A stretch of 64,000 nucleotides of DNA from Pararhizobium sp. IMCC3301 (GCF_030758315.1 NZ_CP132336.1:1116001-1180000), one strand, 5' to 3'; counted from the first letter of the stretch, positions 7,985 to 18,066 are shown. Translations and numbers: made by a program. The notes: generated by a model not told the origin, from the letters alone.

Positions 7985-8824
7985 GCTCAGGACTCATTGA
8001 TTGATCCAAAAAATGACGGTTACCGCGATTGTGATTGCTGACATGAAGGCGTGGGCGCAACGGTCGTAGCGGGTGTGGATGCGTCGCCAGTCCTTGAGTT
8101 TTCCGAACATGTTCTCGATTTTGTGGCGGCTTTTGTAGAGTGTCCTGTCGAACGGGATTTCGGTTTTACGATTTGATTTGGGCGGAATGCAGGGCTCTAT
8201 GCCGCGCGCCTTGAGCGCTTGGCGGAACCAGTCTGCGTCGTAACCCTTGTCACCCAGCAGGGTTTTTGCATCCGGAATGGCGTCAAACATCAGAGCTGCG
8301 CCCTTGAAATCGCTCATTTGCCCCTCCGAGAGCAGCAAAACCAGCGGACGACCCGCACCATCGCAAACCGCATGCAGCTTGGAATTCAAACCGCCTTTGG
8401 TGCGCCCGATACGTCGGGGAACAGGCCCTTTTTTAAAAGGCTCGCAGCAGTGCGATGCGCTTTGAGGTGGGTTGCATCAATCATCACCTGATCGGGCGTC
8501 CCGGCCATGCCAGAAAGCTCGGCGAGTATCCTGTTGAACACGCCAAGCCGGCTCCACCGGATGAACCGGTTGTAGATCGTCTTGTGCGGGCCGTAATCGG
8601 ATGGCGCATCTCGCCAGCGCAAGCCGTTGCGGATGACAAAGATGATGCCGCTGAGAACCCGCCTGTCATCAACCCGCGGGATCCCGTGAGAGAGCGGGAA
8701 ATACGGCTCAATTCGTTTCATCTGCCTGTCAGTAAGCCAAATCAAATCACTCATGCCAGTATCCTCCTGACACAAGTGAATCAGTCCACAGCCCAACCCG
8801 CAAGCAATTTAATGGGTCCTGAGC
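7985..8824 (-). mobile_element. IS5-family element of the IS427 group
   Basis: Inverted repeats GCTCAGGAC (7985-7993) and GTCCTGAGC (8816-8824) bound 840 bases, flanked on both sides by CTAG (7981-7984 and 8825-8828). The left CTAG contains the stop codon of the interrupted upstream gene, so this copy landed exactly at that gene's end and does not alter its protein. Confidence 0.88.
7994..8754 (-). CDS. IS427-type transposase (two frames)
   Basis: The first frame starts at ATG 8754 (MSDLIWLTDRQMKRIEPYFP) and contains VMIDATHLKAHRTA with the first Asp. The second ends at 7994 and contains LLGDKGYDADWFR and KSRHKIENMFGKLKDW. They join at the minus-strand heptamer A AAA AAG (about 8428-8434) in the right phase for -1 frameshifting; the shifted reading, LKKGPVPRRIGRTKGGLNSK, is the usual IS427 linker. 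Confidence 0.87.
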
Positions 8825-8840
8825 CTAGCCAGACATATTC

Positions 8841-10352
8841 CTAGATTAACTCTTCAGCTGCCTTTTCAGGCTGCGGTCTCTTTCGAATCGTAAACCAGAT
8901 CGCACCTGCGATCAGCAGGATATTGATCCCCAGCAGCAGTGCGGAAACCGGCCGGTCAAGGAATATCCAATAGCCGTCCTGCGAAATCAGCAGGGAGCGG
9001 CGCAGATTGTTCTCCAGCAATGGTCCCAGAATAATGCCGATAACCACCGGGGCCAGCGGATAGGATGCGGCACGCAGCACGATGCCGACAAAGCCGAAGC
9101 CCAGCATCACCATCAGGTCAAACACCGACGCCTGCAGCGCAAACGTACCAATTGAACACAGCAGCAGCACTGTCGGGATCAGATAGACTTTCGGCACCCG
9201 CAACACATAGACAAATAGAGGTGTTGCCAGAATTCCAGCGATCAGCAGAAACACATTGGAAGCAAGATAGACCAGAAAGATACCGCCAACGATCTCCGGC
9301 TGCTGTTCAAACAAAGTCGGACCCGGAAAATAGCCCAGAATCAGCAGCGCGCCGATCAGCACCGCCGAGGAGGCATCGCCGGGAATGCCCAGTGCCAGAG
9401 ACGGCACCAGTGTCCCGCCGACGGTCGCGTTATTGGAACTTTCTGTCGCCACAACACCGCCTTCTGCGCCTTCACCATATTTTTCTTCAGGCCGCGCCAT
9501 CGCCTTGGCAACCGCATAGGCGGTAAATGAGCTGATCACACCGCCCGCACCTGGCAGCGCCCCGAAAAAGGCACCGATGGTTGACGAGCGCAGCAGGTTT
9601 TTCCAGTGCCGCAATGTCAGCAGCACTGACTTGAAGCCGGGCCGCGCAATGTCGATTTTCGGCTTGTTCAGAAGGTCATTGCCCATCGCCTGATAGGCCA
9701 TTTCGGAAATTGCAAACAACCCCACCACAACCGCTACAATATGAAAGCCGTTCAGCATATTGTAGGACCCGAAGGTAAAGCGGTACCCGGTGGAGAATTC
9801 ATCCGTGCCGATGGTCGCCAGCAGCAATCCGAAAGCGCCGGAAATAAGCCCTTTCAGCAATGATCCATCGGAAATCACTGCAATCGCAATAAGGCCTGTC
9901 AGAGCCAGCGCAGTATATTCGGGGGGCGCGAAATTGCTCGCCACCCCGGCCAGCGCCGGTGCCGCGAAAATCAGCACCAGCCCGCCGAACAGGCCCCCCA
10001 GGGCCGAGGCTGAAATGGCAATGCCGATGGCATCTGACGCCCGCCCTTTTTGCGCCATCGGATAGCCGTCAAACAGTGTCGCAGCCGCCAGCGGCGTCCC
10101 CGGTATGCGCAGCAGAATGGCTGAAATGGAGCCGCCGCAAGACCCTCCGACAAAAATCGCGATCAGAAACCCCATCGCCGCCACAGGCGGCAGGCCAATG
10201 GCGACAGGCAACAGCAATATGATGCCCATCAACGGTCCAAGGCCGGGCAGCGCACCCACCAGCAGACCGAACAGGACGCCCAGCAGTGTCAGCCCAAGCG
10301 CCAGCGGGTTCATGAATAATCCGAAACCGGATACAAGCGACTCTACCAGCAT
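8841..10352 (-). CDS. tctA: Tripartite tricarboxylate transporter, large permease (TctA)
   Basis: The protein of about 503 residues is a many-spanning membrane protein with the TctA hallmarks GALPGLGPLMGIILLLP near the N-terminus and GALPGAGGVISSFTAYAVAK in the middle. TctA forms the transport channel for carboxylates or other organic solutes delivered by TctC, powered by the ion gradient. ATG 10352 (MLVESLVSG) is chosen because it lies 7 bases after the tctB stop; a longer frame lacks family similarity. It is last in the sulfatase-tctC-tctB-tctA operon. The substrate is unknown. Confidence 0.92.
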   Translation of the reverse strand: MLVESLVSGFGLFMNPLALGLTLLGVLFGLLVGALPGLGPLMGIILLLPVAIGLPPVAAMGFLIAIFVGGSCGGSISAILLRIPGTPLAAATLFDGYPMAQKGRASDAIGIAISASALGGLFGGLVLIFAAPALAGVASNFAPPEYTALALTGLIAIAVISDGSLLKGLISGAFGLLLATIGTDEFSTGYRFTFGSYNMLNGFHIVAVVVGLFAISEMAYQAMGNDLLNKPKIDIARPGFKSVLLTLRHWKNLLRSSTIGAFFGALPGAGGVISSFTAYAVAKAMARPEEKYGEGAEGGVVATESSNNATVGGTLVPSLALGIPGDASSAVLIGALLILGYFPGPTLFEQQPEIVGGIFLVYLASNVFLLIAGILATPLFVYVLRVPKVYLIPTVLLLCSIGTFALQASVFDLMVMLGFGFVGIVLRAASYPLAPVVIGIILGPLLENNLRRSLLISQDGYWIFLDRPVSALLLGINILLIAGAIWFTIRKRPQPEKAAEELI

Positions 10353-10359
10353 GGCGTGT

Positions 10360-10851
10360 TCACCAAGGTATATTGAGGCCGTAAATGCCGCCGGGCAAAA
10401 CAACCTTCAAATGCGCTTCGAAAAAATAGGCCAGCCCAAAGGAAATCACCAGCGCGATCAGCACCGGGCGCACCGATAAAGACAGCCCGCACACCACCAG
10501 CAGCGCAACAATCATCGGTGTAGTAGTCAGATGATAGCCAAATACGCCCAGAAGGCCGAGATAAAGCGCAAAAATACCAAGCAGCGCTGCGGGCCGGTAC
10601 AGCGCACTAAGCGAGACCGAAGCCTTTGACACTTGTGGCATTTTCCTGAACCAGATAATTGCCGCCTGTATGGCCAGCAGCAGAGCGATGATCAGTGCAA
10701 CGGCACGCGGATAGGCGGCCGCATTGTCATAGGGACCGCCGCTGGCGATCCCCTGTTCTGTCATGGACGTATAAATCTGCTGGAAGACGACCGCAATCAC
10801 GGCGGCAAAGAACACGATGGCCAGCCAGTTCATCAGTTTTCTGTCCAACAT
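10360..10851 (-). CDS. tctB: Tripartite tricarboxylate transporter, small permease (TctB)
   Basis: The 163-residue protein has four predicted membrane helices (for example WLAIVFFAAVIAVVFQQIY and AVALIIALLLAIQAAIIWF), the size and topology of TctB. It pairs with TctA in the inner membrane. It sits 15 bases after tctC and directly before tctA, consistent with cotranscription. Confidence 0.88.
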   Translation of the reverse strand: MLDRKLMNWLAIVFFAAVIAVVFQQIYTSMTEQGIASGGPYDNAAAYPRAVALIIALLLAIQAAIIWFRKMPQVSKASVSLSALYRPAALLGIFALYLGLLGVFGYHLTTTPMIVALLVVCGLSLSVRPVLIALVISFGLAYFFEAHLKVVLPGGIYGLNIPW

Positions 10852-10866
10852 TGCGGTCGTTGCCCT

Positions 10867-11859
10867 CTAGCGCAATTTCTTCAATTGCTCTTCTTCCCAG
10901 GCCAGCGCATTGGTCATTGAACCAAGCTGGCCTGCGACCGGACCGACAATCTCGTCATACTGGGTATGATCCCATTCCAGCGGCACAAATCCGACCCGGG
11001 CAATCTGCTCTTTCACGTCATCGCGATTCATAGCCTTTTTCATGGCCGCGCGCAAAACATCGGCAACCTCATCCGGCGTGTCCTTGTGCACAAGCCACCA
11101 CGTCCAGCCCATTGGCGCCAGCCCCGAAAGGCCAAGATCTATGTTCAGATCGTCAATGCTTGGCGCACCACCATAGGAGGCTTTGGCGCCTGGCAGTTCC
11201 GACAGCACCAGAAGAATGTCAAACCCCTCTTTGTCCTGAAGATAGGCACCCACATTGACAAATACGAAATCCAGCACGCCGGACTTCAGATCCTTGCGCG
11301 CATCGCCATCGGTCTTGTAGGGGATGTTCTGCGCTACCACATCATAGGACTGCAGGACTTTGGCAATCACCATGTGTGGCAGATTATTGCGCGAGCCCGA
11401 AGAGTAACGCAATTTACCGGGATTGGCCTTGCCATAGGCCATCATTTCTTCAAAATTGGACCAGCGGGTTTCGCCCTTTTTGCTGCCGATTGAGAACGCG
11501 TTGGACACTGCAGAATGCAACGGTTTGAAATCCTTGTAAGTCCAGTCCGCATTACCCAGAACCGGCTGCAGCACCAACGGTGCCACATAGCCGTCCATGA
11601 TGGTGTATCCATCCGCAGGCCGGTTCATGGCGGTAATGAAAGCTTTGGTTCCCGCGGCACCTGGCGTGGAGATCACCGGAATGGAAACCCCCAGTTCCTC
11701 TCCCATCGCCTTGGCGATGATCTGGCTGACCGAAAGCGCTGTCCCGGCCGACCATGGAAAAATGTTCTCCACGGTCCGTTCCGGAAATTGCGCGCTGGCG
11801 GATTGTGCAGCAAACGTCGTGGCCAGGATGGCCCCGGCAATAAGTAGTTTCTTTAACAT
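10867..11859 (-). CDS. tctC: Periplasmic solute-binding protein (TctC/Bug family)
   Basis: A signal peptide (MLKKLLIAGAILATTFA...ASA) precedes the Bug-family binding fold. Recognised segments are the phosphate-like loop near FPWSAGTALSVSQII, PGAAGTKAFITAMNRPADGYTI and PYKTDGDARKDLKSG. ATG 11859 follows GGGAGGAC. The family binds carboxylates and related solutes in the periplasm and hands them to TctAB. The first-loop sequence departs from the common PPGG form, which hints at an unusual ligand, possibly the sulfatase product; that is inference. Confidence 0.9.
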   Translation of the reverse strand: MLKKLLIAGAILATTFAAQSASAQFPERTVENIFPWSAGTALSVSQIIAKAMGEELGVSIPVISTPGAAGTKAFITAMNRPADGYTIMDGYVAPLVLQPVLGNADWTYKDFKPLHSAVSNAFSIGSKKGETRWSNFEEMMAYGKANPGKLRYSSGSRNNLPHMVIAKVLQSYDVVAQNIPYKTDGDARKDLKSGVLDFVFVNVGAYLQDKEGFDILLVLSELPGAKASYGGAPSIDDLNIDLGLSGLAPMGWTWWLVHKDTPDEVADVLRAAMKKAMNRDDVKEQIARVGFVPLEWDHTQYDEIVGPVAGQLGSMTNALAWEEEQLKKLR

Positions 11860-11929
11860 GTAGTCCTCCCATTCAATATGGCCGCGCAATCTGCGGCCGT
11901 TTCAGTTGTATTCCTGTCTCTTCTGCGTC

Positions 11930-13504
11930 TCAGGCCGAAGCCGCCAGACGCAGTTTCTCCAGCCCGTAATGGGCAAACACCTCTTCCGGCGCATTGTGTT
12001 GTGTCAGATGGTCGATGATGCATTGATTGAGCCGGTCGATGATTGCCGGATCATCAATTGGAGTTTCCTGTTTCGGGTCGGATTCCAGATCGAACAGACA
12101 GGACCCCTCACCCCAATTGGCAACACACGCCACGCCGGTTTCGCCGATATCCGGGTTCAGCGTGTAACGCATCACTGGCGCGCCCTTGGTAAAATCAAAC
12201 GGTGCCACCAGTTCTGCCGATTTCAATTCCTCGATCGAAAACGCGCTCGCCAGATGTGATGGCATCACCGTATAGGCAGGCAACGGTGCACCATTCAGCT
12301 CATCAGGGAACCGGTAATAGGTATAGCGGCCATCGGTCGCGCAGATCGGACCGGCAAACATCCCCAGTATCGCGGATTCGCGCCCGTTCTTATCGCCATT
12401 CAAAAGCGGTTTCAGCGAATGCGCTGTAACTTCCTTCGGAATCTCCACATTATAAAAATCCAGGATCGTCGGCATCAGATCCGGTGTCTGGGTCAGGCTC
12501 TGGCAGTGTGTGCCGGCCTTGTCATCCATCCCAGGATGCCAGATCATCATGGGAATATGTGAGATTTCCTCATAATAAGGCATCTTGTTCTTTGCCCACC
12601 ACTCATGCTCGCCCAGCAGATAGCCATGATCAGTGGTCAGGATCAGTGCGGTATCGGCCCATGCGTCTTCCCGGTCAAACCAGTCCAGCAACTGCCCGAA
12701 ATACTCATCGCACATCGCTACAAGAGCGGCATAATTAGCGCGAATTTCTGCAACTTCCTCAGCAGAATTCGTAACCTTTTCGTAAATCGGCCAATCCAGA
12801 ATTTTACCGTTGTAACCGCTGTCATAAGCGGCCCGGAACCGCGCAGGCGCTGTAAATGGTTCGTGCGGATCAAAGCATTCCAGTTGTAGAAACCAGTCAT
12901 CGGAGTTGTTGTTGATATCGAGAAATTCAAACGCTTTTTTGAAGCATTTGGCGGTCGGGTAGTCCTGCTCATCTTCCATGAACAGTGTGTTGATGGCGTG
13001 GCGTGAGCGGCGCCATGCTTGCGCGTCGGAATTGCCTCTGGTCACATTGCCTTCGCTCGGCAAATCGCCCATCGGATAGTGCCGCTGGTCAAATTTTTCG
13101 CGCAGACGCTCCACCGGCGGCTGGGTCATCACCTTGATCGGATCGTATTCTTGACCGCGGATGAAATCCCAACTGTCAAACGCGTTGACATAGCCGGTGC
13201 CGCCATTTTCAAAATAGTGCAGATGATCGGAGACAATATGGCTGTACACACCGTTCTGGCTCAGCAATTGCGCAAAGGAATTGTCGAAAGGCTCAAGCGG
13301 ACCCCACGGACGATGCATGAAATTAAGACGTCCGGTATGCATGTCACGGCGCGCCGGCATACAGGGAAGCGAACCGGTATAATGCCGGTCAAAAGTCATC
13401 GAACGTTTGGCGAAGCGATCAAAATTGGGCGTCGCAATGGCGCTGCCGCCATAGGCGCCGAGCGCCGCCCTGTTCAAGGAATCAAACAGAACAAAAACTG
13501 TCCG
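11930..13504 (-). CDS. Type I sulfatase (formylglycine-dependent)
   Basis: The protein of about 524 residues has the alkaline-phosphatase superfamily fold. Cys 49 in LPCMPARR matches the C-x-P-x-R signature that is oxidised to formylglycine. Metal ligands are likely Asp 9 (VLFDSLNR) and the Asp-His of LTTDHGYLLGEH. ATG 13504 follows GGGAGGAC. No signal peptide is seen, so it probably acts in the cytoplasm on an imported sulfated organic molecule. It is first gene of the operon with the TctCBA transporter and divergent from a LysR regulator. The substrate cannot be read from sequence. A maturase for formylglycine is not in the window. Confidence 0.88.
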   Translation of the reverse strand, partial: RTVFVLFDSLNRAALGAYGGSAIATPNFDRFAKRSMTFDRHYTGSLPCMPARRDMHTGRLNFMHRPWGPLEPFDNSFAQLLSQNGVYSHIVSDHLHYFENGGTGYVNAFDSWDFIRGQEYDPIKVMTQPPVERLREKFDQRHYPMGDLPSEGNVTRGNSDAQAWRRSRHAINTLFMEDEQDYPTAKCFKKAFEFLDINNNSDDWFLQLECFDPHEPFTAPARFRAAYDSGYNGKILDWPIYEKVTNSAEEVAEIRANYAALVAMCDEYFGQLLDWFDREDAWADTALILTTDHGYLLGEHEWWAKNKMPYYEEISHIPMMIWHPGMDDKAGTHCQSLTQTPDLMPTILDFYNVEIPKEVTAHSLKPLLNGDKNGRESAILGMFAGPICATDGRYTYYRFPDELNGAPLPAYTVMPSHLASAFSIEELKSAELVAPFDFTKGAPVMRYTLNPDIGETGVACVANWGEGSCLFDLESDPKQETPIDDPAIIDRLNQCIIDHLTQHNAPEEVFAHYGLEKLRLAASA

Positions 13505-13609
13505 CATAGGCCACTTGTCCTCCCAATTGCAAATGCCGCTTGCAAACACTAGACAATTCAGAGAAATTCAAAAAATGAAAATTTATACAACGCGCCATAG
13601 AAGAATTGA
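13505..13609. promoter_or_regulatory. Divergent promoter region, sulfatase operon / LysR gene
   Basis: This 105-base region separates the divergent starts. It contains TTGCAAATGCCGCTTGCAA (13527-13545), two TTGCAA palindromes 13 bases apart, and an AT-rich tract. A LysR-type regulator usually binds such intergenic sites; the exact operator is uncertain. Confidence 0.4.
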
Positions 13610-14515
13610 ATGGATAGAAATTTACTGACCTTTCTGACCATCGCCGAAACCGGCAATATGACGGCTGCTGCAGATCGCTTGCACATCACCCAGCCAACGC
13701 TGACCAAGCGTCTGCAGCAACTCGAAGCCCAGCACGATTGCCGTTTGCTGGAACGGCTGCCGCGCGGTGTCCGGTTGACCCCGGCCGGTGATCAGCTCCT
13801 GCCCTATGCCAGACGCATCCAGCACGAATTCCTCCAGGCCGGCGAAGCCATCCGTTCGCTTGAATCAGGTCATCTTGATGAATTGCGCATTGGTGCGGGG
13901 CCCCTGTTTCATCTGCGTTATCTGGGACCGGCGCTGTGCCAGCTGATGCATGAATTTTCCAGCACACGCATCAGCCTGACAGCTGATCTGAACACGCAGA
14001 ATCTGCCAAGAATAAGGGAGGCAAGCCAGGACGTGATGTTCGGCACCACTGAACATCTTGCCGATGACGATCAGGTGATGTTTCATCCTTTGACCACGGT
14101 TGAACAGGGCCTGTTGCTACGCGTCGGCCACCCCGCATTGCACGATGGTCCGCTGCATCCGGAGCAACTGACAGCTATAAAATGGGTGTTTTACAGCGAC
14201 GGGCTGGACAATGAGGAAATGATGCGCAGCTATTTGGAGGCGCAAGGCTTGCCGCCCCCTGAAATTGTCCTGAAGACATCCACGTTCTCGCTCGGAATTC
14301 AGGTGGTTGCGCAAAGCGATTATGCGATGATCCTGCCGGTCCAGCTGAAACCCATACTGGACACTTCGAAGGTCAGGATCGTCATTCCCGATCCTCCGAT
14401 CAGCCGCAAGGTGGCGGGCGCCTATCTGAGGCATTCATCCCGGCAGTTTCCGATCATCATGCGTCTGATAGACATTGTCGGAAATGCAGCCAGACGGGGA
14501 GGCGAGCCAGCATAA
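13610..14515 (+). CDS. LysR-type transcriptional regulator
   Basis: The 301-residue protein has the typical N-terminal winged HTH (FLTIAETGNMTAAADRLHITQPTLTKRLQQLE, about residues 8-40) and a periplasmic-binding-like effector domain. It is transcribed away from the sulfatase-tct operon 106 bases apart, the standard arrangement for a LysR regulator and its target. It likely senses the transported substrate or its breakdown product. Confidence 0.92.
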   Translation: MDRNLLTFLTIAETGNMTAAADRLHITQPTLTKRLQQLEAQHDCRLLERLPRGVRLTPAGDQLLPYARRIQHEFLQAGEAIRSLESGHLDELRIGAGPLFHLRYLGPALCQLMHEFSSTRISLTADLNTQNLPRIREASQDVMFGTTEHLADDDQVMFHPLTTVEQGLLLRVGHPALHDGPLHPEQLTAIKWVFYSDGLDNEEMMRSYLEAQGLPPPEIVLKTSTFSLGIQVVAQSDYAMILPVQLKPILDTSKVRIVIPDPPISRKVAGAYLRHSSRQFPIIMRLIDIVGNAARRGGEPA

Positions 14516-14599
14516 ACCGGGTTACGCACCGGCCGAACGCCTCTGCCATCTTGCGCCAGGTGTCACAGCTGCCGGTTTCGTTGACCGGCCGCTGACGTC

Positions 14600-14854
14600 T
14601 CAGTTTTTGACAACCACGCGTGAGATGACATTTTCTTCTTCATTCACACTGAATTCGATGGTGACTTCGTCTTCATATTCCATTTCCGGCAGGTCAAGGC
14701 CCGCTGGAACCACGAATTCGGCGCCATCGAGCAAAACCAGTATACCAGCTTCTATGTCGTAGAAATCGACAACACCCACTGTGGTTTCAGCATAGGCGAA
14801 ATTTGCGGCAAGGCTGAAGCCTGCAGCAGCTAGGGACACAAGCAGCTTATGCAT
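14600..14854 (-). CDS. Small secreted DUF1344-like protein
   Basis: The 84-residue product has a clear signal peptide (MHKLLVSLAAAGFSLAANFAYA) and a short beta-rich mature domain with VGVVDFYDIEAGILVLLDGAEFVVPAG and DEVTIEFSV, resembling DUF1344 proteins common in rhizobia. ATG 14854 follows TTTGGAG. The function of the family is unknown. The gene converges with the LysR gene; GCCGGT/ACCGGC at 14571-14589 is a weak potential hairpin between them. Confidence 0.75.
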   Translation of the reverse strand: MHKLLVSLAAAGFSLAANFAYAETTVGVVDFYDIEAGILVLLDGAEFVVPAGLDLPEMEYEDEVTIEFSVNEEENVISRVVVKN

Positions 14855-15394
14855 TTTGAAATTCTCCAAAAGGTCAGAACAGGCTATCGGCAGTAGCCCC
14901 CGATCTGTTCCGACATCGCCGATAATCCTTAAATTTCCGCGGCGCAAGCAAAAAATGCACTGCCCCGAAACGGCCCCGATACAGCCGCCAGAAAGACTTG
15001 ATTTGCCTTTCAATGCTGGAGTCTCTGTCTTGGTAAATCATGGTCTGCCAACATGCCTGTATCGCACCCCGCATTGTGCATGTCACCGGAAGTCTCGGCG
15101 CCCATGACGTCGGGTGGACGATCAGAGCCGGTCGGTCTTCGTCAACACGCGCCACAGAGGCCTCGCCACCGCATCGGCCCCGGCACAATTTTGAAAAGGC
15201 CGCCAGTCTGATCACTGTTGCGCGCTGACAGGTTTGAGACAATTCCGGCCGGACCGATCAGATGGCGGCCATCTACTTTCTGGATTCCCAGAACAAGTCC
15301 GGGAATACAAAATTCACGCCAATGCGTTGCGCTGATCTGCTGTAAAGATGGAAGGAAAACAATACCCAAACTCCAGCAACACTGAGAGGAGACA
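14855..15394. other. Noncoding interval
   Basis: This 540-base interval holds only short frames without recognisable domains. The last 30 bases form the leader of the next gene, including AGGAG. I see no RNA gene or convincing repeat. Confidence 0.4.
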
Positions 15395-16033
15395 ATGCAA
15401 ATGAGGCCACCAACAAGCGTATCCATGCTCGACGAACTTGGCCGGGTCCAACTTTCAAAGTCCTTCATCATGCGGGAGTTTCTTTATAGCGAGGTCGCAA
15501 ACTTTCACGGTATTCCCAACATCCCGGACGATCCCGACCTTGCAATCAAGGTTGGCATGCATCTCTGCGAAGAGCTGTTGGAGCCACTGCAGGCCACCTT
15601 CGGTAAAATTGTCATTCGCTCGGCATTGCGCTCTTGCGAAGTCAACGGCTTCTGCAACCAACAGCAAAAAGCCAAAAAGAAAGGCTACACATGTGCCTCA
15701 AACGAGGCCAGTTTTGCCGGCCATATTTGGGACAGGCGCGATGCGCACGGCCATGCCGGGGCAACGGCCTGCATCGTTATCCCATGGTTTGCCGAACGAT
15801 ACGAAAACGGCGAAGATTGGCGCGCCCTCGCCTGGTGGATTCACGACAGGCTTCCCTACTCTCAGCTGTATTTCTTCCCGCGCAAAGCCGCCTTCAATAT
15901 TTCCTGGCACGAACATCCAAAAACAAGCATCAACAGCTATGTCGAACCGAAGGGCTGCCTGACCAAACCGGGCATGCCAAACCATTCCGGCGATCATGCC
16001 GGCTGGTATCCGGGATTTCCTGAACTGGATTGA
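15395..16033 (+). CDS. Conserved protein, possible M15-like peptidase fold
   Basis: The 212-residue protein has no signal peptide. The N-terminal LSKSFIMREFLYSEVANFHGIPNIPDDP and LEPLQATFGKIVIRSALRS follow the pattern of M15A-type D-Ala-D-Ala peptidases (MxxEFLxS...L.PLR..FG.I.I.S..R). GHIWDRRDAHGHAG supplies His/Asp residues that could bind zinc. I recall similar uncharacterised proteins in alphaproteobacteria, but a peptidase activity is inferred. ATG 15395 lies very close to AGGAG; ATG 15401 may be the true start. It appears monocistronic. Confidence 0.65.
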   Translation: MQMRPPTSVSMLDELGRVQLSKSFIMREFLYSEVANFHGIPNIPDDPDLAIKVGMHLCEELLEPLQATFGKIVIRSALRSCEVNGFCNQQQKAKKKGYTCASNEASFAGHIWDRRDAHGHAGATACIVIPWFAERYENGEDWRALAWWIHDRLPYSQLYFFPRKAAFNISWHEHPKTSINSYVEPKGCLTKPGMPNHSGDHAGWYPGFPELD

Positions 16034-16344
16034 GGGACCAAGCCGGACACGGGTCGGACAAATCAGTGACTGGTAGTGGCAGCAATCTGGAACGTACCAG
16101 TCTCTGCAGTTCCGCCCCGGTTATTCATCCCGCAAACCAGGGCTCGCGCCTGGGGAAACATCGATACTTTGATGGAACTCTGCTTCCCAATTCAAAGGGA
16201 ATTTAACGGAAGAATTCCAGCTTTAAACCATCCGATTTGCCAGGGCCGATCATCACTCCGGTTCTCATTTACGCAACAAGTTTTTCACAATCCCGAGGGC
16301 TGTTCAGTTTACCAAACCTGACGCGAGTTGGAATTCGAGAGTGG
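16034..16344. other. Noncoding interval
   Basis: No gene is supported in this 311-base convergent interval. A few short frames overlap but show no family features. Confidence 0.4.
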
Positions 16345-17118
16345 CTATTGATGCCCGAGAATCTCTCCCAGGAACGCTTTGGCGCGGCTGTGTTTCGGCT
16401 TGCTGAAAAACTCGTGCGGCGTCGCCTCCTCAAGGATTTCCCCGTCGGCCATGAACAACACACGGTCTGCAACCTTGCGCGCAAATCCCATCTCGTGGGT
16501 AACGCAGATCATCGTCATTCCGTCTTTCGCAAGTTCGATCATTGTGTCGAGAACTTCCTTTACCATTTCAGGATCAAGGGCAGATGTCGGTTCATCAAAG
16601 AGCATAACCTTTGGTTCCATGCACAAGGCACGGGCAATGGCGACGCGCTGTTGTTGGCCGCCGGAAAGCTGCGCTGGGTATTTTTCTGCCTGTTCGAGTA
16701 TGTGGACTCTGTCGAGATATTTTCGCGCGATTTTCTCTGCTTCCACCCGCGGCATTTTTTTGACGCGGCGCAGCGCCAGCGTACAATTGTCGATAATGCG
16801 CAGGTGTGGAAACAAATTAAAGCTCTGGAATACCATGCCGACATCGCGACGCACTGCCTCGACGGATCTGGCCGCGTTGTCTATGACGCGGCCATCAACG
16901 ATGACTGTGCCGCCTTGTGCCTTCTCAAGGTGGTTGATACAGCGGATCAGCGTCGATTTGCCTGAACCGGACGGTCCGCACAGGACGATCCTTTCGCCGC
17001 TGCGGACCGAAAGGCTTATGTCCTTGAGCGCGTGGAAGCTGCCATACCATTTATCTATGTTCTTGAGTTCGATGAGCGCTTCGCCTTCGAACACAGGCAA
17101 GTCAGATTTTGCGGACAT
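16345..17118 (-). CDS. ABC transporter ATPase, polar amino acid type
   Basis: The protein of about 257 residues has Walker [11 protein letters not shown]-loop [11 protein letters not shown], signature LSGGQQQR, Walker [13 protein letters not shown] and the H-loop [13 protein letters not shown]. The overall sequence matches the GlnQ/HisP group, which powers uptake of amino acids and related small solutes. ATG 17118 (MSAKSD) gives the usual length. It ends an operon with a binding protein, two permeases and two catabolic enzymes. Confidence 0.93.
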   Translation of the reverse strand: MSAKSDLPVFEGEALIELKNIDKWYGSFHALKDISLSVRSGERIVLCGPSGSGKSTLIRCINHLEKAQGGTVIVDGRVIDNAARSVEAVRRDVGMVFQSFNLFPHLRIIDNCTLALRRVKKMPRVEAEKIARKYLDRVHILEQAEKYPAQLSGGQQQRVAIARALCMEPKVMLFDEPTSALDPEMVKEVLDTMIELAKDGMTMICVTHEMGFARKVADRVLFMADGEILEEATPHEFFSKPKHSRAKAFLGEILGHQ

Positions 17119-17147
17119 GGCGGCTTCCAATTTATTGCTGTTCGGAG

Positions 17148-17978
17148 CTATTCGACGGTGAAGGACACGCCTTCGACCGGTGCCTCGAACTTCGGCTGGC
17201 CCAGTTTGAACCACTTCTGATACAGCTCTTCTATTGTACCGTCGGCTTTCAGGCCCTCCAGAAAGGCGTTGACCGTAGCGTTGATTTCCTTGTCGCCAAG
17301 AATGGTGCCAACGCCCTTGTAGTTTGTAGCCAGTACGATCTTTTCTTCGAACTTGCCCGGTGATGTTTCTTCGATGCGACCTATGGCGAACTGGGTGGTT
17401 CCGATCGCGTCGACCTGGCCTGATAGCAGCGCCTGGATCGTCGACGAATCATCGTCAAAACTCAACATGTTGGCACCGGCGGCAACATTCGGCAGCGTGT
17501 TTTCCTGGGTGCTGCCTTTGGGAACGCCAACAGTCAATCCCTCGAGATCTTTGAAGCTCGCAATGCTTGTTCCGATTGGCGCTATGACAGGCATGCTGTC
17601 TTCGGCGTAAGGGATGCTGTATTGCAACGACTTTGCGCGTTCCGCACTAATGCCAAGGGTCGCAAACAATGCGTCGACTTTGCCTGTTTGCAAGCCGGCG
17701 ATCCGGTTCTGATTGGTAACGACAACCAGTTCAAGATCAACACCAAGATGTTTGGCAAACAGACGTGCTAAATCGGCGTCATAGCCATCGTTCTTTCCGG
17801 TGGAATCAAGGAAGCCGAAAGGTGGATTGTCTCCCTGGATGCCGATGATGATTTTGCCGCGGGCCTTGACGTTGTCGAGCGTGTCGGCGTTTGCCAGACT
17901 TGTCCCGAGCAGCCCCAACATGGCTAAAGTGGCCATCGAAGCGCCGAATGCACGGCGCGAAAGATTGAACATTCTCAT
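17148..17978 (-). CDS. Periplasmic substrate-binding protein (SBP_bac_3 type)
   Basis: A signal peptide with a twin-arginine-like SRRAFGA motif precedes a typical family 3 binding protein: [53 protein letters not shown] and [18 protein letters not shown] 17978 follows AGAGGAGAC. It would capture the ligand for the two adjacent permeases. The neighbouring dehydrogenases and TIM-barrel enzyme suggest a sugar-derived or amino-sugar compound rather than a plain amino acid; that is inference. Confidence 0.9.
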   Translation of the reverse strand: MRMFNLSRRAFGASMATLAMLGLLGTSLANADTLDNVKARGKIIIGIQGDNPPFGFLDSTGKNDGYDADLARLFAKHLGVDLELVVVTNQNRIAGLQTGKVDALFATLGISAERAKSLQYSIPYAEDSMPVIAPIGTSIASFKDLEGLTVGVPKGSTQENTLPNVAAGANMLSFDDDSSTIQALLSGQVDAIGTTQFAIGRIEETSPGKFEEKIVLATNYKGVGTILGDKEINATVNAFLEGLKADGTIEELYQKWFKLGQPKFEAPVEGVSFTVE

Positions 17979-18066
17979 TTTAGTCTCCTCTGTTTTGTTA
18001 TCGACTGCAGCCTTTGCTGCGTTTCACTGTTTGGAGCCCAAACAGGATCGGGTGTAGCGCGGTTTC

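Noticed and set aside
11930-13504. Calling the sulfatase a choline sulfatase
   Set aside because: The active-site motif is CMPAR and no betaine genes are nearby, so the substrate was left open.
14571-14589. Terminator between LysR and DUF1344 genes
   Set aside because: The stem is only 6 bases and the T run lies well away from it, so the evidence is too weak.
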